34,758 bases of DNA from Welwitschia mirabilis (GCA_051453625.1 JBOZIK010000001.1:5751206-5785963); one strand, 5' to 3'; positions 19,874-30,498 are shown, numbered from the stretch's first letter. The notes: generated by a model from the letters alone, not told the origin. Made by a program: numbers and translations.

Positions 19874-20000
19874 GCTCCATAGTGTAGTGGATAAGTCATT
19901 TAATTTCATTTGCAGAAGTCATAAGATCAATTCCCAGCGTGTGCCTTAATTAAAAATTTTGTTCTCCTCTCTTTTGAGTCACTTGTTAAATTCTAAGTTG
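19874..20000 (+). mobile_element. tRNA-derived SINE-like element (plus)
   Basis: The head reads CTCCATAGTGTAGTGGATAA with an A box at 19880-19895 and a weakened B box AAGATCAATTCCC (19923-19935). This is followed by AAAAATTTTGTTCTCCTCTC, closely matching the body behind the minus-strand head at 18690. The acceptor arms do not pair, so it is not a functional tRNA. End position is estimated. Confidence 0.55.
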
Positions 20001-20286
20001 CTTCATAACTCCTAATTAGGATTAATATAATATTTATTACACCTATAAAAATAATCTTATGGTCAAGGAATACTCTAAGTTCAATGGTCTTTTTAACCAT
20101 TCAAATTAAGCCAAATTTCAACTCATTTAAGTTAGAGGAAAAATTTTAGTTTTGCCCTCCAATTAGATTTTTTTTCTAAGTCTTAATTATAACCTTCTAT
20201 CTCTTACCCAACCTTATTTATCTATGGATCATACTTTGAGTGCTAAAAAAATTAGAGTGAAATATCAAATTTATGGCAACCATAAG
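20001..20286. other. Putative LTR end upstream of the plus PBS array
   Basis: No coding similarity. It ends ...GATTGTGGGGCTTTACA at about 20302, the form in which a plus-strand LTR ends immediately before an initiator-Met-type PBS. Upstream LTR sequence cannot be matched to another copy in the window. Confidence 0.35.
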
Positions 20287-20604
20287 ATTGTGGGGCTTTA
20301 CATTGATATTACAGTGTTATATGGAGACATATTTAATATTAAAATTTTGGGCCTTTATATTTGATTTCATAGAATCTAGTTCTGAAGATTTTGCAACTAT
20401 GAAATTTGGGTCTTTACATTTGGTATCAGAGCGTCAGAGTGAGTTTTGAAGCTTTCAATATTAATATTTTTAAAGTGTTACATTTTGGTATCAGAGCATT
20501 GTATTATTGAAGATCTTTAACTATAAAATTTTAGGATGTTACATTTTGGTATCAGAGCATTGTATTATTGAAGATCTTTAACTATAAAATTTTAGGATGT
20601 TACA
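20287..20604 (+). repeat. Tandem array of ~60 bp units, each with LTR end plus PBS
   Basis: Five PBS-like words occur at 20303 (TTGATATTACAG), 20361 (TTGATTTCATAGA), 20421, 20486 and 20547 (each of the last three exactly TGGTATCAGAGC), spaced 58-65 bp. Each is preceded by a TTTACA, TTTATA or TTACA end, and the units share GAAGAT.TT.AACTAT.AAATTT. The last two units (20483-20543 and 20544-20604) are identical over 61 bp, so array growth is recent compared with the surrounding decay. No gag follows downstream. Confidence 0.88.
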
Positions 20605-22465
20605 AAAAGCAATCATAACTAAGATATTTTATGCATAATAGAAATATTTACATGATACATGTAAAAAGATTAAGAATCAATTAGAAAATATAAGAATTAG
20701 ATGAAAGTATATAAACCATATAAGAAATTAAAGTAAGCCATAGAACCATACCTATTTTAAGAAGAAACTCAAGATCTCATGAAGATTACAAGGCTCCAAG
20801 GCTTTTCAAGCTCCAAGATTAAGGTCACAAGATTTGATTGTAAGAAATTTTTCAAGATGTCAAATATAAGAAGAGAAAATTCCTATTTATAGTGGAAAGT
20901 ATAGGATGTGAAGAGGCACTAAGTAAAAGAGTGGTGGAAGTGGTGAAAGTGGTATGATGAAAGTGGTGAAGGTGGCAAAAGGGGTGTAGTGGAAGTAATG
21001 AATTTTGTAAAGGTGGTGGTGAAGTGGTGGAGATTCTGTTACATTACCAAGCCACTGGGTAATAATAAATAATATTATGCTTGTCATAATTAAAAAATAA
21101 TAAATGAGACATTGGTAGTAATAATAAAATATTCTATAACATGATAACAATTTCTGTAACATTTAAAAATAATAATTAAGCATATTTATTAAAAATAATT
21201 CCAATTTCAAATTAATAATTCACTGGAATTTGCTAAAATGAGTAATTAAATGAATAAAGCCAAGGCACAAAATAATAATTATGGGACTATTAGTTATTAA
21301 CATAAAATATTTGCCTTATAAAAATTCATATTCTCTTTTAACTTATTTATGAAAAATATTTTGAACTTAAATTTTACTTGTTAAAAATTTGGGACATGAT
21401 ACTTAGCTATTATGAATTCATAATGTAAAGCTTCTCTAATCCCTTTAAATGTAGATAATTCTTCATGGCATAATTGACCTTTATTACCTCTTTCAGTTTA
21501 GCATATATATCTTTCATTTAATAGATTTTTTTAAGTAGTTTAATAAATATAAAAGTATTTAGTTTTTTAGATGTCTTTTACCTCTCTTAGCTTCTTAGTT
21601 TAGTATAAATATATTTATCATAATAGACGTATTTCACCTATGACAATTTCAGATTTAGACTAAACATCTTTAAGATAGTAGACATCTTTATCATAGATGC
21701 CTTCAGATGTGTAGACATCTTTATCAATTTTGTCTTTCCTTCATGAACCTTGAGCTATAGCTTCTGTGCACTTTAAGCTTTGAGGTTTAATTATCTTAAT
21801 TCCTTAGGTATTCTTCAATCATATTATCTACATATTAGACCCATCACATTTGACAAGCAGAGTCATGAAAACTAGGATTTTACTAATAGACTTTTACTAA
21901 AAGAAGATCATACTAAAAAGATAACCATATAAAAATCTTAATCTTAGGATAATTTCAAGTATTCCATATCCTCTTAACTATTTTTAGGTAATTAACAAAG
22001 CTTTTTAAGCCCTCATTTACTAAAATTCTAGTCTAATAAATATCCTTCAAAAAAGAAGTATAAATGTATTTAATTAAAAGATTAAATCTATTTTAATTGT
22101 TTCAATGAATGAAATTTATAAAATTTAAGTATAAGCTTGATCAATGATTTAAAAAATTATATATACATATAGATATAATACTAGGTAGAAGTAAATACAA
22201 CATGATCATTTTAATGTTTAAGATCATCATAAAAGATAAACTTCCTTTCCTTAATATTAAGTAATCATCCATGAACATATCCTATATTAAATAGAATATT
22301 ATGTAAACTAGAAGCCTAACAAAAGCAAAGTTAACACAAGACGCTTGATGAATTCTTAACCAAGATCCTCACTTTAACCAATAAGCCCATAAAATCTAAA
22401 ATGGTTCAACCCCATATATATTATTATAATTTTAATTAAAAAATATAAATATAATTATCATAACT
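20605..22465 (-). mobile_element. LTR-like segment with minus promoter, family uncertain
   Basis: On the minus strand a CCACC/CACCACTT-rich stretch (20930-21050) is followed by TATAAATAG (20890 to 20882) and then a leader with AAGCCTTGGAGCCTTGTAATC and GAGATCTTGAG, a style common in plant LTR R/U5 regions. Further right, 21800-21865 resembles the outer end of the copia LTRs (ATTTGAYAAG.RGARTCAT.AAAACTA). AGACATCT/AGATGTCT words occur at 21569, 21680 and 21713. No internal coding region belongs to it. The 91-codon minus frame at 20887-21162 is a product of the CCACC repeats and is not a gene. Confidence 0.45.
20882..20892 (-). promoter_or_regulatory. TATA box, minus strand
   Basis: The minus strand reads CTATAAATAGG, downstream of a CCACC-rich stretch and upstream of a leader-like sequence. 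This is a canonical plant core promoter word in a plausible LTR U3/R position. Confidence 0.5.
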
Positions 22466-22640
22466 ATTTATGATAGTGATAAAAGTTAAGAAGATCTTTA
22501 ACCTAGGGATCTTAAGGTTCAAACCTCTACATTAGTAGGGGACATGTCTGAAGTTAAATCATCATGATAATAGGGGAGTAAAATGAAAGCTTGCATTGGG
22601 TCAAGTGCCACTAGGTGTTACATGGTACATACTATCTACT
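22466..22640 (+). mobile_element. tRNA-derived SINE-like element (plus)
   Basis: An A-box-like ATAGTGATAAAAGTTAAG (22473-22490) is followed by GATCTTTAACCTAGGGATCTT and a B box GGTTCAAACCT (22516-22526). This is the arrangement of plant SINE heads (family form: A box, AAGAGGATC, GGTTCGAACC). The body runs through TAGTAGGGGACATGT to about GTGCCACTAGGTGTTACATG. Borders are estimated and no target duplication was found. Confidence 0.5.
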
Positions 22641-23042
22641 AGGCCCTACCCTTAGTAAAAAAATATATAGATAGGATTGAAAATATCAAGAACCAACTTT
22701 TTCAGATCCCCATACCCTTAGAGGATTTAAGAAATTTCATTAAACATTAACTTGATTAGTGTTATTTAGAATGATTTAGAAAACACATTAGCATCATCTT
22801 AAAACTATCTAATCATTTCAAAAAAGACTTAAAATTTAAGTTTAAAGGTGATTAAAGTCTTCCTTAATGTTAAACTATTAAAAAATGTTGTAGAAGCATA
22901 AACATTAGGATCTCATTAAAAAATTAATGATAAAGTAAATTCATTCTTTTAAAATTTGACTAGAAATAATATCCTACTCAGAGTAATTTAATAGGTGAGA
23001 TTACCTTCTAAGACTATAATTTATTTTAGTATTTATTCTTTT

Positions 23043-23600
23043 ATTAAAACCTACTTTTACCATTTTTTATTAGCTTTTCAAACTATAAGAACCTTGGAAA
23101 GCAGTACTAAAAGGGTTCATTGTGGTTTATATGAGGAAGGTTTCACTAATTTACTTATTAAAGTTTTTTCTTAAAAAATTATTTTACTAATACCTAGGGT
23201 TATCCTTTTATATTACCTTTTCAAAGTCCAAAAACTTTGGAAAGTGGTGCTAAAGAGTTATTTAGGGTTTGTAAGAACCTTTTCACTTATTAAAACTTTT
23301 TCTTAAAAGTTTTTAATTAAAACCTGAGGTTACCATTCTATATTATCTTTTCAAAGTTTAAAAACTTTGAAAAGTAGTGCTAAAATAGTTCCTTAGGATG
23401 TACGTAAGAACATTTTCACTTATTAAACCTTTATCTTAAAATTTATTTTATTAAAACTTAAATTTATCCTTTTATATAAGATTTTCAAATTTTAAGAACT
23501 TTGGAAAGTAGTGCTAAAAGAATTCCTTAGGGATTTATATAATGTGATTTAAATTAAAAACCTATTTCTTTGTAATTATAAAAGAGCATTTTCATAGCAT
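23043..23600. repeat. Four-copy ~130-143 bp tandem repeat in the LTR
   Basis: The word TTTTCAAA....AGAACTTTGGAAAGTAGTGCTAAAAG or close variants recurs with anchors at 23079, 23222, 23352 and 23486 (spacing 143, 130 and 134). Each is followed by GGTTTAT or TTCCTTAGG and a TTTCACTTATTAAA word, and preceded by TTAAAACCTAGGGTTATCC or a variant. Repeats inside U3 of long plant LTRs commonly act as enhancer-like modules; that role is inference here. Confidence 0.85.
23347..23374. repeat. Perfect 13 bp inverted repeat
   Basis: CTTTTCAAAGTTT (23347-23359) is followed by two bases and then its exact reverse complement (23362-23374). Shorter versions of the same palindrome occur in the neighbouring units, for example CAAAGTCCAAAAACTTTG at 23222-23239. 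Confidence 0.9.
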
Positions 23601-24340
23601 AAAAATAAATTTTACAAATAAATATGTAATTACTTTGGAAAAATTTTCAAAAAGGTAACTTGCATTTAACATTAAATACATCTAAATAAGAGCCTATATT
23701 ATATTAAAATTAACTATTACAAAAGAAATTATACTAGATATCTAATAATGAAAAGAGCTAAAATAAAATTAAATATACCATTTTAAAAGATAATATTTAT
23801 TATAGGGAAAAAAAGCTAATCACTAGTTGGCATATGTTGCCATTTTCAATTATTTTAAAAGCTAACTAACCTAAAAAAAGTTATTTATATCTAGACATGA
23901 TAGCATAAATAAAGAAAAGAGTAGAATAAAATGCAAAAGTCTAGTTTATACAACACATAAGCAAAGCTCTACATGTAGGGCTGAAATAAAAGAATATATA
24001 CAAACCCAAAAATCTAAGTCCAATAGGAAGGAATTTACAAGAAATGAATCCTAACTGATAATAACCTAGGAAGAAAAATTTGTAATGCATTTCTAAGAAG
24101 ATCTATTAATAGCACCATTTCTAACACTTTTTAACTCTTCTAATAGGCATTTCAAAAGCTTAGGAACTTCTAAAATTTTAGTTTAGGATATTTGCATACA
24201 ATGAAGAGGGGCTAACTCAATGTTGTACCTATAAAAACCTCAACAACATAATCTTATTCCCTTTTATCCCTTTAATATACATTTTAGAAGCTTAAGTACT
24301 TCCAAAATTATATGCAAAAGAGGTTACAAGTTAAGAAAAA

Positions 24341-24830
24341 TGTTGCAAAAGAGGTGTAAGAGTGCTAGAAAATATGAGAGAGTAAAAGAAGTTATAAGAT
24401 AATGATTAGAAAGAGGAGAAGGATTGATTGAATTCGAGAGGGGTCGAGAAACTTAAGGTGGGAGGAGACAGGCCAAGAACATTTGTGAAGGTAAGGAGGA
24501 TGGATGGATTTGATATAGATAGACAAAGGAAGAGGATCTTCAAGAAGCTCAATAGGGGTCTTTTCTGAAGTAGGAAGTGGGATTATTGAGGTGGAGGGAC
24601 TAGGTCAAGAGGAAGGAGGAAATAAATAAAAATTCTTATGGGAAAGGAGAGAGTGAATAAAGTAGTGGGGAGAAAAGAGAGAAAGGGGATAAAGTGATTC
24701 AAGAGAAGGATCAAAAAACTCAAGAAGAAATATCAAGAACCCTTTTGAGGGGAAAGGGAGGACAAGGGAAGGGTTTGATAGATCAAGAGGGGAGGGGGCT
24801 CAAAAGCCTTGATGAAGGTTAAGTAATTAA
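24341..24830. other. Strand-asymmetric purine-rich tract
   Basis: The plus strand is dominated by A and G for about 490 bp (for example GAAAGAGGAGAAGGATTG and GAAAGGGAGGACAAGGGAAG); the minus, element-sense strand is therefore CT-rich. CT-rich leader sequence is common around the transcription start in plant LTRs, so this may mark R/U5. No clear TATA box could be placed next to it. Confidence 0.6.
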
Positions 24831-26205
24831 GAAAAGAATAAAATAAAATTCAAATGATAACGACTTCTTCCAATTATTAACATCAATAAGAAAAATTTTC
24901 AAAAAAAGTAAAATACATAGATGTGAATTTCCAGTGAGGGATAAAAATACATTTTTCATTAAATTACATTATAATAGTAATACAAATGGTTCTTATTTTT
25001 ATTTTTTTTTTTGATAAAATAAGTTAGACACATATAGGACATTATAAAATTAGCATAAAGGATATTTTTTCTTTGAACTAAAAATACTACATTACACTTA
25101 CAACATTTTACATTATAGGACCTCAAAAATTAAGGGAGAAGATAACACTCTCTTATCAGATTTCCCCCACCACTACGTAATGGTTAACTTATTAAATAAT
25201 CCCTATACTTGTGATAAAATGATATAGATGAGAACTATGAAAAACCTAGTTATCAATATAACCCAAGTGAGGAGAAGAGGGTTTTAGGAAGGTCTAAAGA
25301 TACTCAAAAACAAAAGAAGAGGAAGAAAACTCAAGATTTGCAAAATGAAAAGGTAACCATTTTCTTATCTTAAATTTTATGTATAATAAAATTTATAGTT
25401 TTAACAACACAGGTATGTCCTTACCAAAAGGGATTTTATTCAAGTTTTATGCAATTTTTCCTACTCTTCCTAGTATGTTACTTCCATGGTCATGAACACC
25501 TAATAGAGGTTACCTATCTAAAGTTCACATCATCTAGTTACCCTTGCTAGATTGTTATTTTTACTATTTATAAGTAAATCACAAATCTCAACTTTACTCT
25601 AGGGCCCAAAAAATATTATACTAAAGTTTTAGATTTAAGTAATATAGAAATTGTTAGAATTAAAAATCAGTCAAAAGAAGGAAAGATTGAAAAAATAGGT
25701 ATAAATTTCCCAAGAACTAAATATTCCAGCATTGTAAAGTAGCTTAATCACCACTTAAGAATAAAAAGGAGCTTAAACCATACTAAATAGGTAGAAAAAG
25801 TGCAAATTCTGAAATGTAAAGCCTATCGTTTAAGTTACCAAGCTAAAAATATGAATAAATTTTGAGAAAAATTGGAAAATAGACAATACCTTCAAGTTTC
25901 CTCACATTTATAGAGAAATTTGATGAAGTATCAAGTTTTTAAGAGACTGCTTTGTTTTTTCATAAACCCCCTCCTTCACACTTGTGCTTTTAAGAAAATA
26001 ATAATAAAAGTAATTTATTTTTAAAATAAAAGCAATAAATGACTTTTAATAACCATTTAAAGCCTTACCATATTTCTAAAATAACTAATCTCACATAAAA
26101 AATAATCATCTTTCCTAATCATTAACCTTAAAACTTTCTTATCCATGAGTAACTTTCATTAAATTTAATTCTTTGTTTGCTATGAAAGTAATGACATTAA
26201 AATTA

Positions 26206-26215
26206 TCTCCTCCTT
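26206..26215 (-). other. Polypurine tract of the chromovirus
   Basis: The minus strand reads AAGGAGGAGA directly between the end of the polyprotein and the 3' LTR start TGTCAT, which is the expected position and composition of the plus-strand primer. Confidence 0.65.
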
Positions 26216-26221
26216 AAGAAG

Positions 26222-26400
26222 TTTCCTTTGAAAACTTGTAAAAATTTTAGCTTTCCATTGTAAAATGTCTATTTTATGTTCCCATGTTGCTTTTGCTTTA
26301 GTTTGACCTAACTTGACTATTGCACTTTGTATAGTTGAATTTTTCTTTGTCTAAGTTCAACTTTATTTTTGTCAAAAATTTTAATTGGTTAAAATTAAAA
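26222..26400 (-). pseudogene. Chromodomain-like C-terminal tail of integrase
   Basis: The minus strand reads PIKIFDKNKVELRQRKIQLY then KVQ, a stop, and after frame changes KATWEHKIDILQWK and AKIFTSFQ. In plant chromoviruses the tail has the form (E)EP..ILD....LR...I..VKV.W.......EATWE.E..M...YP.LF. The ATWE block (26279-26290) and the LR...I..VKV-type block match in order and spacing. A chromodomain can target integration to particular chromatin. The Trp of the VKVxW block is replaced by a stop, so this copy is dead. Confidence 0.65.
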
Positions 26401-27560
26401 GTACAATTAGGTAAAATATTTATTTTTTACATAGGAATTATCTTTATCACATCAAACATACATATTCTTAATAAGAAGACATGAAAAATGTTATGAAGGG
26501 TTGATAATTATGGTGGTAAAGCTAGATCATAGGCCATAGGATCAACTCTTTTGTTATCTAAAATAGTTCTATAAATATTTATATTAACTTGCCCTTCTTA
26601 CTAGAATTAAATATACCTTTAAAAGGAGATATCTCAAGGAAAACATGGTCTTCTTCTTCAAATTACACATGCCTTCTCTTCATATCAGCATATTTAGATT
26701 GTCTATCTATTACTTTTAGTAGCATCTACTTAATTAAATTGATTTTTGCTTTTAATTTTTAAATAGAGGAAACTTTTAATAGCTTATTATTAGCTACATT
26801 GAATTAATATTTTAGTGTTCTACAAACTCTTCCATAAAGAGCTTCAAATGATGCATACCCAAGATCCACTAATATTCAAACTTACTAATCTTAATAAATA
26901 TTATAAAATCTAATTACTTTTTTCTGTCTATTCACCTATTTAAGGATAAAATTCTATATTTAAATTTAACTTAGTGCCAACCTCCTCATTAAATATTGTC
27001 CAAAACCTGGATGTAAACTTACTATCCCAATTTGAAATAGTTACTTTAGATATTCCATCAAGCCTTATTATGTTTCTTATGTATTCCTTTATAATTATTT
27101 CAACTAAATGTAGTTTTAATAAGATAAAAATGTGCATATTTTGTTAACAGATCCACTACCACCATTGCAGTGTTAAATCCTTCCTTTTATTTAAAGAAAT
27201 CTATAACAAAATCCACCCCACTAGTCTCTCATTTTCATTTTAGTACTTCATGAGGATATAAAGTTCTTATTTGGTTTCTATTGTCTAATTTAACTAGTTG
27301 ATAAATTATATATTTTAACAATTAGTTCACTATTTCAGATTTCATTCCTAACCATTAATAATATTACTTGATGTATTTACACATTTCATTAACCCATAGG
27401 TGAATAGAGTACTTGGTTATATGAAATTCATCAAAAATCATATTCTTAATATGCGTAAATTTAGCTACCATAACTCTACTAAAACGGTTTACTAAATCTA
27501 AATTAGATATATCAAATCCATCTATTCCTTCTATAATATTTTTTCATAAGGGATAATATC
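26401..27560 (-). pseudogene. Ty3/gypsy integrase, one catalytic Asp changed
   Basis: The minus strand shows AMVVVDLLTKYAHFYLIKT near 27120-27175 with the first catalytic Asp, then IRLDGISKVTISNWDSKFTS and RFW near 27000-27060. There the family motif SDRDxRFTS has become SNWDSKFTS, so the second catalytic Asp is Asn. YASFEALYGRVCRTL near 26830-26865 is the conserved segment after the core. VFLEISPFKGIFNSSKKGKL near 26570-26650 is the GPY/F-type region. A 65-codon open stretch (26940-27137) is part of this. Stops interrupt the rest. Confidence 0.85.
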
Positions 27561-28950
27561 ATTGAGCATTAAGTAGTATCCCATAAAAACCAGTGTTTAC
27601 CTTTAGGCTATGAATTATATACTTGTTTACATCCAAAGCATTAGCTACTACATTTTCTTTATCTGCATGGAGATTTACTGTTACATCATAATCTTATAAT
27701 AACTCTATCCATCTTTTCTACCTAAGCTTTAGATTATACTAGATATGAATATAGCTCAAATTCTTATGGTTTGTCCAAATTTATATATTCTCTCTATAAA
27801 GATAATGCCTCCAAGGTTTTAGTGCATAAATTGCTTTAGATAATTTCAAATTATGTTTCAAATTATGAACGGGATAATTCTTTATATGATATTTTAATGT
27901 CATAGAGGCATAAGTAATAACCTTACTATATTACATAAAACTACTTCTTTCATCTCCTAATGTATTAATAAAAACTATATAAGGCTTCCTTAATTTTAGC
28001 ATCTTGAAGTAAGGATTAACTTAAACATTTAAAAATCTTTTTCACATTAATTAGTCCATGTAAATTAAGTATATTTTTTAATAGAGATATTAAAGCAATA
28101 TAAATCTTAGAAACGTTTTCAATATAACTTCTATAATAACTTGCAAGACCATGAAAACTCCTTACTTCTATTACTGATTCTGATCTAGGCCAATCCACTA
28201 CTACTTAGACCTTATTGGAATCTACACTAACTTCTTCTTATGATATTAGATTACCCAAAAATTTAATTTTTGATATCCAAAACTCATATTTTTCTAGATC
28301 TATATAGATTTCATTTCATCTTAAAGTATCCAATACTAACCTTAGATACTGCTCATGAGCTTTCTTTATTAGAGAGTATACTAGTACATCATCAATAATG
28401 ACTCTAATAAATTCATTTAAGTAATATATAAACATATTATTTATCATTACCATAAATGCAACTATAATATTTATGATACCAAATGAAATAACCTTGAATA
28501 CAAAATGTTCTTACTAGGCTTTAAAGGTAGTTTTGAAAATGTTATCTTCCTTTATTCCAAGCTGGTAATATCTTGGTTTAAGATCCATTTTAAAGAAGAC
28601 TTTTGAATATTTTAATTTATCAAATAGATCTTCTATTATTAGTAAGGAATAGTTATTATTAACCATTAATTTAGCATTTTGTAATCTTTACAAAGCATTA
28701 GACCACCATCCTTCTTTTTGATAGATAAGACCCATGCACCATAAGGAGATATATTTGGTCTAACTAGGCCTTTATCTAATAAGACTATTAGCTATAATTT
28801 TAGTTTCTCTAACTCAATTAGAATTATTCTATAAGGGGCTCTAGATATGGATTTTTCATGAGGTACCAAAGATATGCCAAAATCATCTCTCCTACCAAGA
28901 GGACATCCTGGTAACTCATCTAGAAACACATCCATATACTCCTAAACTAC
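27561..28950 (-). pseudogene. Ty3/gypsy reverse transcriptase and RNase H
   Basis: In order on the minus strand: LLDKGLVRPNISPYGAWVLS then IKKKDGGLMLCKDYKMLN (28700-28790), EDLFDKLKYSKVFFKMDLKP (28580-28640), YYQLGIKEDNIFKTTF (28530-28570), FIRVIIDDVLVYS (28385-28420), KYEFWISKIKFLGNLIS (28245-28300), and VDWPRSESVIEVRSFHGLAS then YYRSYI (28110-28200). These are the standard Ty3/gypsy RT blocks; the catalytic YIDD/FIDD is IIDD (28388-28399). The RNase H part (27560-28010) is more decayed. Stops at Trp and Gln codons abound. Confidence 0.9.
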
Positions 28951-29059
28951 TCTAATTTCTATAATTTTGGCTAATTTCACAAGAAGAAAATATATTTCAC
29001 TATACCAAATGTCTTCTCTTTTCTAAATTCCCTTCTTAGTTATTTAGATTTAATTAGAT

Positions 29060-29340
29060 TTAACATAAGATAACTAAGGTTAATTGGTAGTTGGATTATT
29101 TTTTTTAAGCTCTAAAACTTTAACCTTTATAGATTAGTAGTCTATTTAAGCTTTATTCTCATGTAGCTAATTCATATCTAGAATGATATCAAAGTAATCA
29201 AATTCTAAAACTAGAAGCTATAGTTAAAATGTATGATCACTAATTTTCAAATTGCACATGGAAGTTTCACCAAAAGTTGTAGTTTCACTACCATCTAGAA
29301 GTTCCACTACTAATTGATTCCTATCTTAATTATGAAGAAT
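29060..29340 (-). pseudogene. Ty3/gypsy aspartic protease region
   Basis: The minus strand reads VELLDGSETTTFGETSMCNL, then KISDHTF, then LVLEFDYFDIILDMN with a stop and LHENKA. The family form after the protease flap is C...I......V.L..L...DFD.ILGMDWL....A.IDC; here G is D, D is N and the Trp is a stop. The N-terminal D-T/S-G active site could not be read clearly upstream. The fragment lies between gag and RT, as expected for gag-pol order. Confidence 0.7.
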
Positions 29341-29529
29341 AATCTTTGGTCTAAAAAAGGGAACTAAAGTATTCTAAAGCTTCTAGATCCAATAAAATTA
29401 TTACAAGGAGGTCTAATATGGTACATAAGGTTTATAGTATTATGAGAGTTTGATTATGTTTGTCAAAATTAAGGTATATATTTTCTTGGTATTATTTGAG
29501 GCCTCTCACCATTTCTTTCTTTGAGGGTA

Positions 29530-30421
29530 GTTTCTAATCATATGAGGACCTTTATAGTTATAACATCCTATTCATTTGGAGTTTTTAACTTTATTTCTTG
29601 ATGTAGACTCTAATTTTGACTAACTTAAAGATTTACCCCTTTCTTGAGGATGTTGGAACTTAATTACATTGGCCCTAACTATCTCAAATCTATTAGTATT
29701 TATTGCTTGTACTAGATGCTTAAATGATGGCCTTTTTTATGGTTATATTTTTCTACCTTGTTAAAAGTATTATTTTTCTTTCTTTAAAGTTCTTACTCCT
29801 AACCCATGATTTTTTACTAATTCAAGCTTTCTCTAGAGCTTCAATAAGAGTGCTAGGCTAAAAAATCTTATCTTGGCTTTAAATTACAGGATGCAAACAT
29901 ACAACTAATCTCCTCACTTTTATTGCTTTACTTTCAACTCTTGATGGGATAGATCTTAATAGATCCATGAATTTTCTTTCATATTAGGCCACTGTTATGA
30001 AGCCTTACTTAAGGATGTAGAAATCTTGTGCCTTTACATTCTTATAAAATTCTGATATGTACTTCACTCAAAATCTAGCCTTAAATTCTTTCGAAGATAG
30101 TTGATTTGGAAATTGAGGCCTTTCTTTGTTTTCTTTCCACTACAGAGTTATATCTTTGTTTATTTGATAAGTTAACAAGATAGCCTTCTATTCTAAAGTA
30201 AAATTAAATATCTCTAGTTCCCTTGATATAGCTATCAACTATGCTTTAGCCTCAACTACATGATCTTATCCCTTAAAGACTAAAGGGCTTATTTACTTGA
30301 ATTGCATCATCAACTTCCTAGATATCTTTGCATCATTCCTGGCATTATTTTTCTCTTGTAATTCATCTATTAAGTTGTTGACTACATTAGCTAGAGATCT
30401 AATATTAGCAAGAGGAATCAT
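29530..30421 (-). pseudogene. Ty3/gypsy gag with CX2CX3HX4C knuckle
   Basis: The possible start ATG (complement of 30419-30421) opens MIPLANIRSLANVVNNLIDE. Then come blocks matching plant gypsy gag: ISRELEIFNFTLE near 30190, KAILLTYQINKDITL near 30160, FKARF*VKYISEFYKNVKAQ near 30060, FITVA*YERKFMDLLRSIPS near 29970. The zinc knuckle CYNYKGPHMIRNYP (29530-29566) has C-X2-C-X3-H-X4-C spacing with the second and third Cys changed to Tyr. Gag packages element RNA. The start codon choice rests only on position after the PBS. Confidence 0.8.
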
Positions 30422-30498
30422 TTCTCTTCTAGGATTCGTTAGTCAAATCCTGCAAGACCTTAAATTCTACTATTAGTAAGTAAAATTTATTAACCTAA

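Larger units (their letters stand above)
22700..26196 (-). repeat. 3' LTR of the chromovirus, about 3.5 kb
   Basis: The sense start TGTCATTACTTTC (26196 downward) lies just after the polypurine tract. The sense end at about 22700 aligns with the end of the 5' LTR at 30515. The last ~300 bp (22700-23003) match 30515-30806, sharing TCTTCCTTAATRTTAAACT and CCTACTCAGAGTAATTTAATAGGTGAGAT. Inside lie a four-copy tandem repeat (23043-23600) and a purine-rich tract (24341-24830). No coding similarity is seen in it. The great length could partly reflect an unrecognised insertion. Confidence 0.65.

Noticed and set aside
19874-19946. Possible tRNA gene with A and B boxes
   Set aside because: The acceptor ends cannot pair and no sensible anticodon arm can be folded; better explained as a SINE head.
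20887-21162. 91-codon minus frame with His/Thr/Pro/Leu repeats
   Set aside because: It is generated by the CCACC-rich promoter stretch and overlaps the TATA box.
26940-28198. Open minus frames at 26940-27137 and 28016-28198 as separate small genes
   Set aside because: They are uninterrupted pieces of the gypsy integrase and RT/RNase H, with family motifs continuing outside them in other frames.
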